A stretch of DNA of 33,186 nt from Bdellovibrio sp. ZAP7 (GCA_945874535.1 CAMCGZ010000025.1:1-33186), one strand, 5' to 3'. Counted from the first letter of the stretch, positions 1 through 8,628 are shown. Notes: a model not told the origin generated them from the letters alone. Numbers and translations: made by a program.

Positions 1-1380
1 ATGGAGGGGCTGAGCGAGGTGGATTCCAACTTGAAGCCGAAACCCTGCTTGGCCGAGAAAATGGCGGTCTCGAGCGATCAAAAGACCTACACCTTCACGC
101 TCCGCAAAGGGGTGAAGTGGTCCGATGGAACACCGCTTAAGGCCCAGGACTTTGTCGAGGGGTGGAAGCGTCTCCTCACTCCGGCAACCGGAGCCCCGTA
201 TGCCTACCTCCTCTTCGATGTGGTGGGGGCCGAAGATTTCAACAAAAAGAAGCTCCTCGATTTTTCCAAGGTGGGAGTGCAGGCGCGGGATGAGCGGACC
301 TTCGTAGTGACCCTGGCCCGCCCGGTGGCATACTTCCCCTGTTTGACCGCATTTTGGCCCCTTTTTCCGGTCCGCAAGGATTTGATCGAGCGGGATGGAA
401 ATCAATGGCTGAAGCCCGGGAAGCTGGTCTCGGTGGGGCCTTATGTGCTCGAGTCCTACCAGATGCAGACCAAGATCGTGCTCAAGGCGAACCCACACTA
501 CTGGAGAAAAACCGGCAATGTGACCGAGGCTGTGGCCATGGTAATCAAAGACAGTGCGACAGCCATGAATGTGTTCAAGTCGGGAGGGGTCCAAGTCATG
601 CAGGATTTCGCCCCGAATGATCTGAAGCTCGCCCGGCCCATGTCCGAGTTCAAAACCTTTCCCTATCTCAAAACGCACTACCTGGCGTTCAAGACCAAAG
701 GCTCTGTCGCCGAGAACCGGGAGCTCCGCCTGGCATTGGCCCACGCCATCAATCGGAAACCCATTCCGAGCATCCTGAACGGAACTCAAAAAGTGGCCTC
801 GAGCTTCATTCCGCCCAAGGTGACGGGGCACGACCCCAAGCTCGAGTTTCCCTTCGATCCGGAAAAAGCGAAGGAGTACCTGAAAAAGTCCGGAATCAAT
901 CCGGCCACTCTTCAGCTCGAGCTGGTGGCTCGGAACGCTGAAAGGCCTCAAATCATGGCTCAGTACATCCAGAACGAGCTCAAGAAAAACCTGGGTGTCG
1001 AAATGAAGATCCAACTCTTCGATCACAAGGTGTTCCGGAGCCAAGTTCAGACCGGAAACTTTCCGATGATGCTCATGGTGTGGGCAGCGGACTATCCCGA
1101 TGGAGACAGTTTCATGGGGCTGTTCGAAACCGGCACCGGAAACAATCTGACCCGTTTCTCCCATCCCCAGTTCGACGAAAACATCCAGAAAGCACGCGAA
1201 GATTGGAATACGCTGAAGCGTGACGCCCTCTACAAGGAGGCGCAGCGGCTGCTTCAAGCCAAGGAGGCGGCCGTGCTTCCTCTCTATTACGAGGAGAACG
1301 AAGCCTTGGTCGCCAAGCAGGTGAAAGGGTTCAAGATCAATCCGATCGGGTATTACTTCCTTCGGGAAATCGAGCTTTAA
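1..1380 (+). CDS. Peptide ABC transporter substrate-binding protein (OppA/SBP_bac_5 family), 5' end missing
   Basis: This is the C-terminal 459 residues of a periplasmic solute-binding protein that captures peptides for an ABC importer. The reading frame is open to the left edge. The first visible residues (MEGLSEVD) match the conserved EGL segment that normally lies some 60 to 80 residues into an OppA-type protein, so the ATG at base 1 is probably internal and the signal peptide lies outside the window. Diagnostic segments are the TYTFTLRKGVKWSDGTPL signature near residues 29-47, GPYVLESY near 148-155, the ALAHAINR helix near 246-253 and a late AADYPDGDSF segment. Family members usually have 530-550 residues. 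No permease or ATPase gene follows, so this may be an orphan binding protein or belong to an operon that lies upstream. It ends 58 bases before the next gene on the same strand. The family assignment is firm; ligand specificity cannot be read from the sequence. Confidence 0.9.
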   Translation: MEGLSEVDSNLKPKPCLAEKMAVSSDQKTYTFTLRKGVKWSDGTPLKAQDFVEGWKRLLTPATGAPYAYLLFDVVGAEDFNKKKLLDFSKVGVQARDERTFVVTLARPVAYFPCLTAFWPLFPVRKDLIERDGNQWLKPGKLVSVGPYVLESYQMQTKIVLKANPHYWRKTGNVTEAVAMVIKDSATAMNVFKSGGVQVMQDFAPNDLKLARPMSEFKTFPYLKTHYLAFKTKGSVAENRELRLALAHAINRKPIPSILNGTQKVASSFIPPKVTGHDPKLEFPFDPEKAKEYLKKSGINPATLQLELVARNAERPQIMAQYIQNELKKNLGVEMKIQLFDHKVFRSQVQTGNFPMMLMVWAADYPDGDSFMGLFETGTGNNLTRFSHPQFDENIQKAREDWNTLKRDALYKEAQRLLQAKEAAVLPLYYEENEALVAKQVKGFKINPIGYYFLREIEL

Positions 1381-1438
1381 CGCACTGCGGTTTTAAGACT
1401 TCTTGCGCAACAAGCCAGCGCAGGGTATCACCCGAGGC

Positions 1439-2224
1439 ATGAAAATCCTCCTCTTGAACCTGCTTTGTACAGGAATGCTCTCGATGAACAGTGTTGCCGC
1501 CCCCTTGGATCTGTCCGCCTGTGATCAAATGTATGCCGGTCGCGGAGATCGGTTGATTCCAGCTGCCCAATGTTACCAAGCGGCTCTTTCCACCTCCTCG
1601 GACCCAGAAAAAAAGACCGTCTACGAGCGGGCCTTCATCTCGCTCTCTGCTGCAGTCAACGACGGACCCAAGACCCAGGCCGAGACTGATGCGATCGCAC
1701 TCGGCCTCAAGCTTGTGGGAGACTTCGAGCGCGTGGCTCCCGGTACGGCCGATTTGGCTTACTGGCGTGCAGTGTTTGTCAGTTTCGATGCGATCCGGAA
1801 GGACCGCGGCGCCGTATTGCCGAAGAACCTCTTTGCCGTGTTGAAGAGTCTTCAGCAAGACCTTCGCTCGGCGATGTCGCTGGATCCGAAGGTCCATGTC
1901 TACGGACCCAATCGCGTCCTCGGGATCATGCACACTCAAATGCCCGGCATCGTGGGTGGCGACAAGTCGCTTGCCGAGAATCTGCTGCTGGAAGCCTATC
2001 AACGGGCTCCGGAGTTGAGCGGAAACCATGTCGCCTATGCGAAGATCCTCATGGTGAACGGGAAGGACACCCAGGCGAAGATGGTACTGGAACGCTTCCT
2101 GGCCACGAAAGACGAGAACCTCGATCCTTATCCTTCCGAGCCTCTTCGCACAGTGAAGCCCGAGCTCGAGCGCGATCGGAAAACAGCCAAGGCGATGATT
2201 CAGGAACTGAGCGAAGAAGAGTGA
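1439..2224 (+). CDS. Exported helical-repeat protein, TatT-like (TRAP transporter T-component-like)
   Basis: A 261-residue protein with a Sec signal peptide (residues 1-20, hydrophobic core LLLNLLCTGML, AxA-type end near SVAA). I chose the ATG at 1439 rather than the in-frame TTG at 1403 because the signal peptide begins exactly there. The rest looks all-helical and TPR-like. The stretch with GPNRVLGIMHTQMPGIVGGD (about residues 157-176), followed by a helix, NHVAYAKIL and a further helix, resembles the TatT family, periplasmic TPR proteins associated with TRAP-type transport in spirochaetes. No TRAP permease is visible here, so the family resemblance does not establish a transport role. The gene ends 11 bases before the following beta-barrel gene and is probably co-transcribed with it and with the lipoprotein after that. 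Family call moderate; export signal strong. Confidence 0.6.
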   Translation: MKILLLNLLCTGMLSMNSVAAPLDLSACDQMYAGRGDRLIPAAQCYQAALSTSSDPEKKTVYERAFISLSAAVNDGPKTQAETDAIALGLKLVGDFERVAPGTADLAYWRAVFVSFDAIRKDRGAVLPKNLFAVLKSLQQDLRSAMSLDPKVHVYGPNRVLGIMHTQMPGIVGGDKSLAENLLLEAYQRAPELSGNHVAYAKILMVNGKDTQAKMVLERFLATKDENLDPYPSEPLRTVKPELERDRKTAKAMIQELSEEE

Positions 2225-2235
2225 GGAAGATCTGA

Positions 2236-3477
2236 ATGCGCCTCTCCTGGTGGCTCGCAGTATTGCTGCTCGGATGGGCTGGGTCCGCAGAGGCCCAGGT
2301 CCTCTCGACCTACGTGCGCGAGCAGGTCGGGACCTTGCCGAAGGGCCGCTTTCTGGTGAGCATGGTGAATGTCACCGCCTCACTCGACTCGATGTACGGG
2401 CGAAACGGGCAGAAGCAGTCGCTTTCGTCCAATTTGAATCAGGGCGTGAGCTTTCAGAAAATCACTGAAGAGGACTCGGTCCGGGGCAATCAGCTTTCCG
2501 GGCTGTTTCTTTCTAACGGAGTGAGCCTTTCGGATTCGGCTGGGACCTTGAGTGGAACGATTTCCGGATCCGTTTCAGGAAAAATCCCGGTTCTTGGCTA
2601 TGGTCTGACCGATGACACGGGCATTTACCTTTCGATTCCGGTACTGAACTTCCGCATCAGTTCCCGCTATCGCTTCACTCCCAGTTCGGCCACCTCGGGC
2701 TTGGTCTCGCAGCTTCAAGCTTCGGATCAATCCTCGGTCGCGTCCGAGTTCAATACCGCCCTTGCCAACAGCCTTGAGAGCAAACTGACCCGGGCCGGAC
2801 TCACTTGGAACCCAGAAGTGAATCGCGATTATCTCGGTGATGCGCAGATCACCGTCCTCAGGATGATTCCGTCCGATCCGGGATCCTGGAAGCGCTCGCT
2901 CCAGCCCCATGTGATTTTGCCGACCTCCACCACCGCGGATCTTCGGGATCTGTACGGGCTACGTGCCGGTGATCGACGTTTCGGATTCGGTATGAAGTTC
3001 GCAGCTGAGAAAGAATTCCTCTCACGCTTCAAGTTCAACGTCGGGTTGAGCGGAACCTACCTCTTCAATTCCACACAGGGCAGGCGTTTGCCGAAGGATT
3101 CCGCTGACAGCCTCGGAGAACTGGTCGATCCGGCAGCACGGATCGGCGGCGGAGCCCGGTTCCAAGGGCAGACCCAACTCCGGTACACCTTTCCGCGGTG
3201 GGTGGGCGTGAATATGGGGATGGTTTACCAGCGTCGTCTGCAAGAGAAAATCAGCGGAGGTCTCCAGCCTGCCGAGGCTTACGCACTGGCCTCCGGTCGC
3301 TCTTCCTTCCAGCTTTTGTCGGGGTATGCCTCGGTCGATCTCAATTCGATCCAAAGCTTTCTCGAGGGCGGATTCTTGTTTCCAGCCCAAGCCGAGCTCG
3401 GGGTGGGTTTGCCTCTTGCAGGACAGAACGCAGTGGCGGAGCCGGTAGTGGAACTTCAAGGGACCATGTTTTTTTAA
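2236..3477 (+). CDS. Outer-membrane beta-barrel protein (MetA/SphA-like phenol-degradation-type transporter family)
   Basis: A 413-residue exported protein. A signal peptide occupies residues 1-20 (WWLAVLLLGWAGSAEAQ). After it come alternating polar and hydrophobic strands rich in Ser, Gly and aromatic residues, and the last residue is Phe (GTMFF), the usual C-terminal signal for the Bam machinery. The segment GYGLTDDTGIYLSIPVLNFR (about residues 121-140) resembles the opening strands of the MetA-pathway-of-phenol-degradation barrel family, whose members are thought to act as outer-membrane channels for hydrophobic substrates. The start is supported by an AGGA ribosome site eight bases upstream. 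It sits between a TatT-like helical protein and a lipoprotein with 8 to 11 base gaps, which suggests one envelope complex. The barrel assignment is strong; the substrate is unknown. Confidence 0.7.
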   Translation: MRLSWWLAVLLLGWAGSAEAQVLSTYVREQVGTLPKGRFLVSMVNVTASLDSMYGRNGQKQSLSSNLNQGVSFQKITEEDSVRGNQLSGLFLSNGVSLSDSAGTLSGTISGSVSGKIPVLGYGLTDDTGIYLSIPVLNFRISSRYRFTPSSATSGLVSQLQASDQSSVASEFNTALANSLESKLTRAGLTWNPEVNRDYLGDAQITVLRMIPSDPGSWKRSLQPHVILPTSTTADLRDLYGLRAGDRRFGFGMKFAAEKEFLSRFKFNVGLSGTYLFNSTQGRRLPKDSADSLGELVDPAARIGGGARFQGQTQLRYTFPRWVGVNMGMVYQRRLQEKISGGLQPAEAYALASGRSSFQLLSGYASVDLNSIQSFLEGGFLFPAQAELGVGLPLAGQNAVAEPVVELQGTMFF

Positions 3478-3486
3478 GGGGTACGG

Positions 3487-4224
3487 ATGAATCACACAAA
3501 CATTCTGATTGCATTGCCGATTCTCCTCCCGCTCCTCCTCTCTGCCTGTGGGCGGGCGCCGCTCGACCTCGGTCCTGAAATCCGCTCGGAAACCCAAACG
3601 GCGCTCTCGACCGAAAGGCTGAAAGGGCTTCGGGTCAAAGAGCTGTTTGTGGTGGTGTTTCCAAAGAATTACACGCCGCTCGAGTGGAAAGCCATTTTTG
3701 ACGACACTCGGATCCTGAGTCAAAACAAGCGCCGCTTACGGGCCTTGGAAGGTCTGGCCGACGACGCATCCCAGGACGAACGGGCCGAACTCATTGGCCG
3801 GAATGCAGAGATTCTGACCCTGCTCGGCTCCAAAAGCCTTTTCATGATGAGCTGGAGTGCCGCAGACGAGAATTGCAGGATCCGGGACACTCTCAAGATC
3901 ACTTGCCGGCCGTCCAATCCGGACAATCCTTTGAATGGGGGTCTTCCGAAGCACACGTCGCCGCTCGAGTGGGTCCGTCCGGATCCTATTCTTTCGGATG
4001 TCAAAACCCCGTACGTTTCGATCCGTCTCGAACAGAAGGATGCTGAAAAAGGTGCGCTTTACGGCCTGGACTTAAGGCTGAAGCCCGAGTCTCTCGGAGA
4101 GTCCGAACTGTGGTTCAAAGGCGAGGCGATCCCGGTAAAAGGGAGTCTGTTTTCGGGTGCGGAAGGTTCGCCGGTTTCGGAGTATTTTCCTTACGGCTAT
4201 GCTGAGATGACGCTCGGAGAGTGA
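3487..4224 (+). CDS. Lipoprotein of unknown function
   Basis: A 245-residue predicted lipoprotein. The N-terminus has a long hydrophobic core and a clear lipobox (L-S-A-C, Cys at residue 21), so the mature protein should be anchored in a membrane, probably the outer one. I do not recognise the mature domain. It is mixed alpha/beta with two internal cysteines close together (ENCRI and ITCRP, about residues 139 and 147) that could form a disulfide. Lines such as KELFVVVFPKNYTPLEW and SLFMMSWSAAD suggest a folded core. It lies 9 bases downstream of the outer-membrane barrel gene with a GGGG-type ribosome site and is the last gene of the run, followed by a hairpin terminator. The context suggests a lipoprotein partner of the barrel; this is inference. 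Confidence 0.75.
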   Translation: MNHTNILIALPILLPLLLSACGRAPLDLGPEIRSETQTALSTERLKGLRVKELFVVVFPKNYTPLEWKAIFDDTRILSQNKRRLRALEGLADDASQDERAELIGRNAEILTLLGSKSLFMMSWSAADENCRIRDTLKITCRPSNPDNPLNGGLPKHTSPLEWVRPDPILSDVKTPYVSIRLEQKDAEKGALYGLDLRLKPESLGESELWFKGEAIPVKGSLFSGAEGSPVSEYFPYGYAEMTLGE

Positions 4225-4230
4225 AAACGC

Positions 4231-4263
4231 GAACACCCGGAAAGCTTCGCTCTCCGGGTGTTC
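4231..4263. terminator. Hairpin terminator between convergent genes
   Basis: Perfect 11-base stem, GAACACCCGGA (4231-4241) pairing with TCCGGGTGTTC (4253-4263). A short inner AGC/GCT stem caps it. It lies seven bases after the lipoprotein stop and 22 bases after the end of the convergent minus-strand gene. On the minus strand the hairpin is followed by a TTTT run, giving a classic intrinsic shape; on the plus strand there is no U-tract, so termination there may be weaker. Confidence 0.75.
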
Positions 4264-4285
4264 CGATGATGATGAGGGACGGGGT

Positions 4286-5155
4286 TCAGAGTTTCTCAGC
4301 GTTGTTCCGGTCCTTGATGCCGCGGACATAACCGCGAATCCGGGACTTCATGATGATGGTGTAAGAGTCTTCGAGATGCTGATCGCAGTACTTCACCAGG
4401 TTGGCGTTCGGGTTGTCAGAAAGATCGCTGAGCATGCAAGGAACAGTGGAGGAGTACCATCCGAGCAAGGTCACTGCGTACAAGGTCGATGCCGCACCGA
4501 AGCCGGCCAGGGTGAGGATTTTCACAGTGGTTCCTGCAGCGACTCCGAAGCCGACCACAGAGGCAATCCCTTCCCAGGTTTTGACGTCAAGGTTCGGGAA
4601 TGCAGTCACCAGGAGATCGATCTCCGCCATGCTCACTTTGTCACCGCGGAGGATCCGGTCGGTGATCTCGGCAGCGGCGATCTCGCCTTTGCTTCTGAGT
4701 GCGTTTCCGATCCGGGCAATGAGATTGATCATCTTGCTGTCGGTCTGGTCATTCAGACGCTTTTTCTTCTCGAAACGGCCTGACAAATAAGCGGTTCCGT
4801 AGAAAAACGGGGTCATCGCCTTCATCATGCCGCGATTGAGTGCCAATCCGATCTTGGAGGCCAATTTACCAATCTTAGTTTGCTTCTTGGGTTTCTCGCC
4901 GGCACTTTCAGCTTTCAGTTCGTTGACTTCGTTCTGGATCGAGTCGATCACTTCGAGTTCTTCTTCAGAGCTCGCTTCAGTGCGAACGATATCGATACTG
5001 TTCTGGAGGCGCTCCAGGGAAATCGACTCGGATACCTGTTGATCGAAGGTTTCCACCAGTGCGGCGTCTTCAGCACCCGTCGTTTCAGCGTGGGCTTGGA
5101 AGGAAGGAGTGATCAATGAGAGGCAAAGGAGGGCCATCAACAAACGGTTCATCAT
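4286..5155 (-). CDS. Exported protein of unknown function with coiled coil and hydrophobic hairpin
   Basis: A 289-residue protein I do not recognise. Residues 1-23 form a Sec signal peptide ending AHA-E. Residues about 35-90 are acidic, heptad-like and probably coiled coil. A strongly basic patch (KPKKQTKIGKLASKIG) follows. Residues about 195-235 are hydrophobic and Gly/Ala-rich, enough for one or two membrane passes or a buried helical hairpin. The C-terminal tail is basic again (MKSRIRGYVRGIKDRNN). Two cysteines near the end (PCML and KYCDQ) could pair. An AGGA site precedes the ATG at 5155 by seven bases; a second ATG follows directly and cannot be excluded. A separate promoter candidate lies upstream at 5243-5271, so it is likely its own transcription unit. 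The mixture of basic and hydrophobic segments suggests membrane association; nothing more can be claimed. Confidence 0.75.
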   Translation of the reverse strand: MMNRLLMALLCLSLITPSFQAHAETTGAEDAALVETFDQQVSESISLERLQNSIDIVRTEASSEEELEVIDSIQNEVNELKAESAGEKPKKQTKIGKLASKIGLALNRGMMKAMTPFFYGTAYLSGRFEKKKRLNDQTDSKMINLIARIGNALRSKGEIAAAEITDRILRGDKVSMAEIDLLVTAFPNLDVKTWEGIASVVGFGVAAGTTVKILTLAGFGAASTLYAVTLLGWYSSTVPCMLSDLSDNPNANLVKYCDQHLEDSYTIIMKSRIRGYVRGIKDRNNAEKL

Positions 5156-5242
5156 GGGGTAATCCTGTGGGTCAAATTCAGCGAAGGGGTTGCGGGAAGC
5201 GGCAGTGCTTCCCGGGGGGGTACGACGCTGAAGAGTGAGCGA

Positions 5243-5271
5243 ATACTACCTGACCGTTTTGTTTTTGTAAA
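5243..5271 (-). promoter_or_regulatory. Sigma70-type promoter candidate for the 4286-5155 gene
   Basis: Reading the minus strand: -35 TTTACA (5271-5266, five of six consensus bases), a 17-base spacer, and -10 TAGTAT (5248-5243, four of six). It lies in an AT-rich island that stands out from its surroundings. The predicted start site falls about 80 bases before the ATG at 5155, leaving a moderately long leader. Confidence 0.5.
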
Positions 5272-5332
5272 TAAGAAAAGAATAAAAATCAGCAACTTGG
5301 AACAACTGGATCCGTTGATCCAGCCCCAGGGC

Positions 5333-6466
5333 TCACTTCTTTTTAATCAGGAAGTACTGGGCCCCGTATCCTCCGATGCTTTCCGCAGCAATCCGAGCTT
5401 CAGGTCCGTAACCAAAGTACAGATCCGCACGGGCCGGGCCTTTAATGGCTCCTCCGGTATCCTGGCTGAGCATGAATCGGGTCACATCCTTGCCGTTCAC
5501 ATTGACCTTGATGAAGTTCAGCAAACCGGAAGCAGGGTAGTGACGGCGATCGAACGCCAGCGAGCGCCGCTCGGTCAGAGGAATTCCATGGATCCCGACC
5601 GGCTCCTCGTCAGTCAGCTTGAAGTACACATAACTCGGGCTCGCCTGGAACAGCTCGCGCTGGATTTCGGGACGCGAAAGAAACACCGACCTCTGCTGAT
5701 CGTAAGAGGTTTGCGTGGGCTCCAGATAGCCGCGTTCGACCATCAGCTTTGAGAAAAACCTTAAGGGTTGTGCATTCATTCCATCGAAGCTGATGTGCTT
5801 CACTACGCGGACACCGTCTCCGAGATCCACACGGACCCGGCCGCCACCTTCGATTTGAAGTGAATAGAGCTCGAAGAGATCGGTGTCGAGGTAGACAGTT
5901 TCCAGTCCTTTTCCGGCTAATGCGTCTTCATAGATGATTTTCTCGCGAGTGGACTCCTTCAGGGCAGTGTCCTCGGGTGTGCGGTAAAGCGGGACCCGGA
6001 AACGTTCAGAGGGGGCTAGGGACCCTTCAAAATCCGGACTGTAGTAGGCCGTGTAGCGGGTCGACTTCACCGAGGGGCGGTACACTCTGAAGCGGGTCCG
6101 GACTGCGCGGTTGAATCGTTCAAAGCACTCCCCCCGCATTTTCTCGGTCATGCATTCCCGGGCTCCGCGCCCGAGTTCCTGGAACAGCACCAAGCTGTCC
6201 CGCAAGATGGTTTTTGGATACCAGGTCTCACCGAACTTCACGCGCCCCTTCAGGTCCACTCCGGCGTCGAAAGCATCGAGCTGCCGCTGGATGGCCAGAT
6301 CGAGGAGCTCGAAATTGAGGTCGTCCTCGTAGGTGATCTGGGATCCGCTGATCTCGACGGTCGGTGTGATGAAGTCGCCCGCCTTGGCCCACGCGGAGAC
6401 AGGAAGAACAGCACTCGCGATCATTAAAAGCAGGCTCATCAGAGGCAGGCTCGGATTCATGCTCAT
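5333..6466 (-). CDS. mltA: Membrane-bound lytic murein transglycosylase A
   Basis: A 377-residue exported enzyme expected to cleave the MurNAc-GlcNAc bond of peptidoglycan, leaving 1,6-anhydromuropeptides. The N-terminus has a signal peptide (SLLLMIASAVLPVSAWA) without a lipobox, so it may be periplasmic rather than lipid-anchored as in Escherichia coli. The MltA domain is recognisable from TAYYSPDFEGSLAPSERFRV and PLYRTPED in the first half. The C-terminal 3D domain carries the family's SQDTGGAIKGPARADLYFG block, including the aspartates typical of the catalytic region, and then a YGPEA motif. The start at 6466 overlaps the upstream GNAT stop codon (ATGA) and has a GGAG site five bases before it, so the two genes are translationally coupled; an alternative ATG lies two codons on. 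The length is ordinary for the family. Confidence 0.93.
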   Translation of the reverse strand: MSMNPSLPLMSLLLMIASAVLPVSAWAKAGDFITPTVEISGSQITYEDDLNFELLDLAIQRQLDAFDAGVDLKGRVKFGETWYPKTILRDSLVLFQELGRGARECMTEKMRGECFERFNRAVRTRFRVYRPSVKSTRYTAYYSPDFEGSLAPSERFRVPLYRTPEDTALKESTREKIIYEDALAGKGLETVYLDTDLFELYSLQIEGGGRVRVDLGDGVRVVKHISFDGMNAQPLRFFSKLMVERGYLEPTQTSYDQQRSVFLSRPEIQRELFQASPSYVYFKLTDEEPVGIHGIPLTERRSLAFDRRHYPASGLLNFIKVNVNGKDVTRFMLSQDTGGAIKGPARADLYFGYGPEARIAAESIGGYGAQYFLIKKK

Positions 6467-7602
6467 TTCAGCTCCTTCTGGTAGATCCTCCACCTGCGGT
6501 AAAGCGGGGCACCGAGGTCGGTCCAGGGTTTGTTCATGGCTTCATTGTCTTCGAGGATCCAGGAAGCTTCTCCGGCGAGATACCCGAAGCGGTTGGCCCG
6601 CTCGAAGGCTTCGAAGGTGAAGAGGGCGAAGATTCCAGTACCCCGGAACTCCGGCTTCACTCCGAGTGTCACAATTCGGACCGTCTTCATGAGGTGTTTT
6701 CCGATCAGGAGTTTGAAGATCCCGGTCGGGAAGAGTTTACCGGATGGAATGCGCTTGAAGACATGGTTCATGTCCGGAAGGGCGAGCATGAAACCGGCGG
6801 GCTTTCCGTCCACCTCGGCCATGAAAGCCATTCTCGGATCGAGGATCATCTTCATGTCCTTGGCTGCGAACTCGAACTCCTCGCGTGACATCGGGAAAAA
6901 TCCCCAGTTTTTCTCCCAGGCCGAATTATAGATTTCAAAACACTTCGCGACTTCGCCTTTGAAGTCCTTCGTGTTGAAGTCCCGGAAGGTGACGTTTGAG
7001 TTTTCAGAACGCAGTTTCTTCACGTGCTCGATCACCCGCGGAGGAAGCCCTGTGTTTTTCTCTTTGGCGATGATGTAGGCGACGAGATCCTTGGCCTTGG
7101 TCAGGCCGTAACGGTCGTGAAGTTCTTCGTAGTATTTCGGGTTCCACGTGGTCATCAGAGTCGGGTGCTGGCTTTGTCCCCGCACCAGCAGTCCGCACTC
7201 GTGATTCGTCGAGGGATTCATCGGTCCCTGCATGGAATCGAAGCCTCTTGCTCTCAGCCATTTCTCGGCCGTTTGAAATAGAAGATTGGCGACTTCCTGG
7301 TCTTCGACGCACTCGAAGAAGCCATAGAACCCGGTTTTGTCCTCGTGGAAGCTGTTATGGGAGCGGTTTTCCACAGCAGCGATCCGGCCGACCGCCTTGC
7401 CGTTCCGCTCGGCGATGAAGAGTGCGATTTCCGCGTTCTTGTAGAAGGGGTTCTTCTCGGTGTCGAGCGCCTCGTACACCGCCATCCGGAGCGGAGGAAC
7501 CCATTGAGGGTATTTCTTCTGATCGTACAGCTTCCAAAGCACATCGATGAACTCGTTTGTGCCTTGTTTCCCTTTTACTTCACGGATCTGGATCGTACTC
7601 AT
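6463..7602 (-). CDS. GNAT-type N-acetyltransferase
   Basis: A 379-residue cytoplasmic protein that resembles the large GNAT proteins of the YghO type. An N-terminal GNAT-like fold is suggested by IALFIAERNGKAVGRIAAVE (about residues 79-98), where a beta strand carries the GR-I-A segment. A second region with ILDPRMAFMAEVDGKPAGFM, then VTLGVKPEFRGTGIFALFTFEA (about residues 254-330), supplies the strand and the R-G-x-G-x-A-type acetyl-CoA pyrophosphate-binding turn. The acceptor substrate is unknown. The gene lies 41 bases downstream of the lipoprotein protease and overlaps the MltA start. No clear Shine-Dalgarno sequence precedes the ATG at 7602 (the upstream bases are pyrimidine-rich), which is unusual among its neighbours and may mean weak initiation or dependence on upstream translation. 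Confidence 0.8.
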   Translation of the reverse strand: MSTIQIREVKGKQGTNEFIDVLWKLYDQKKYPQWVPPLRMAVYEALDTEKNPFYKNAEIALFIAERNGKAVGRIAAVENRSHNSFHEDKTGFYGFFECVEDQEVANLLFQTAEKWLRARGFDSMQGPMNPSTNHECGLLVRGQSQHPTLMTTWNPKYYEELHDRYGLTKAKDLVAYIIAKEKNTGLPPRVIEHVKKLRSENSNVTFRDFNTKDFKGEVAKCFEIYNSAWEKNWGFFPMSREEFEFAAKDMKMILDPRMAFMAEVDGKPAGFMLALPDMNHVFKRIPSGKLFPTGIFKLLIGKHLMKTVRIVTLGVKPEFRGTGIFALFTFEAFERANRFGYLAGEASWILEDNEAMNKPWTDLGAPLYRRWRIYQKELK

Positions 7603-7643
7603 GATGGAGGGAGCCTACTGAATCCCCGCTCATTTCCAAAGGC

Positions 7644-8534
7644 TTATTTTACTGCTCCGGTGACCTGGTCGAGATTCACGCCGGTCTGCTTGTAAAGGGT
7701 CTGACGGATGTCAAACATGTAGGTTCCGATATTGTACTGGATCGGATCCGGAGTCGCGGCATCGTGAACACCAACCACCTTGGCGCCATTCGGACCGATA
7801 GCCAGGACCGAGCTTCCGCTGTTACCGGGCTCGGTGTCGCACTGGTATGCCATGCGTGCAGCATTCGGAGTTTGAACGGTGATGACCGTATTGCGCTTCA
7901 AGGCGCAGTACTGGGACCACTCGAGCGGACGTCCCTGCGGGTAACCGAAGATGGTCAACTTGGTGTTGGCAGCGGTGCGCGCCGTTTCGGTTGCGATGGC
8001 CACTTTGGCTTTCGGCGGGTTGTTCACCTGGATGATTGCGAAGTCACGCGCTTCGGTGAGTTCAGCGTAAAGGATTCTGGTGCAGGTGCTGGTCGCGGTG
8101 ACCACCGGCTTCGGGCTGCCGGTCGCAGGAGATCCGCGATAACCCCAATAAACTTTGGTGGTTCCGCAAGCCTGGTTCTTCACGATCTGACCCATATCGG
8201 CAAAGCAGTGCCCGGCGGTGAGAACGTAACCGTTTCCGAGGTGGGTTCCCGAACAGGAACCCGAGTTGCCCATGGCGACAATTCCGAATGCGTCGAGGAG
8301 CGGGCGGAGGCCTGCGTCCACATTCGATCCGTCAACCCGCACTGGGGTCAATGAGTTGGCGCCGATGATTTTTGAAGCATGGTACTCAAACGATCCTGCG
8401 GTGGCGGTGTTCGGAGACTGGAGCGCCTCCACGGTCACCGGACTTTGTTGTCCGCAAGCGCTCAGTGCCAGCAAGGTAATGCTGGCGAGGGTGGCTGAGC
8501 AAGAGAGGGATCGTGAGCGGTTCATGTCTTTCAT
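7644..8534 (-). CDS. Trypsin-like serine protease (S1 family), predicted lipoprotein
   Basis: A 296-residue predicted secreted protease. The N-terminus has a lipobox (L-S-A-C, Cys 27), so it is probably membrane-anchored on the periplasmic side or exposed at the surface. The catalytic triad is visible: His in TAGHC (about residue 109), Asp in ARDFAII (about 164) and Ser in EPGNSGS (about 239). The usual GDSGG motif reads GNSGS, a common variant in bacterial V8/glutamyl-endopeptidase-like members. Cysteine pairs around the His loop (SGSCSG with HCF) and elsewhere suggest disulfides. An AAGGA site seven bases upstream supports the ATG at 8534; a second ATG three codons on is possible. The preferred cleavage site cannot be inferred. 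It is divergent from the phosphatase gene across an AT-rich spacer. Confidence 0.88.
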   Translation of the reverse strand: MKDMNRSRSLSCSATLASITLLALSACGQQSPVTVEALQSPNTATAGSFEYHASKIIGANSLTPVRVDGSNVDAGLRPLLDAFGIVAMGNSGSCSGTHLGNGYVLTAGHCFADMGQIVKNQACGTTKVYWGYRGSPATGSPKPVVTATSTCTRILYAELTEARDFAIIQVNNPPKAKVAIATETARTAANTKLTIFGYPQGRPLEWSQYCALKRNTVITVQTPNAARMAYQCDTEPGNSGSSVLAIGPNGAKVVGVHDAATPDPIQYNIGTYMFDIRQTLYKQTGVNLDQVTGAVK

Positions 8535-8628
8535 GAGTCATTCCTTCTCCCGGACCGTTCTTGATCCGGAGTGGCGTTACTAAACACTAAAAGGAATCAG
8601 TTTAGAAGATAAAATGTGATTATTTTAA

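Noticed and set aside
5306-5323. Hairpin CTGGATC/GATCCAG downstream of mltA
   Set aside because: A perfect 7-base stem, but the T-rich stretch on the minus strand begins too far downstream (over 15 bases) for a normal intrinsic terminator, so it was not listed as one.
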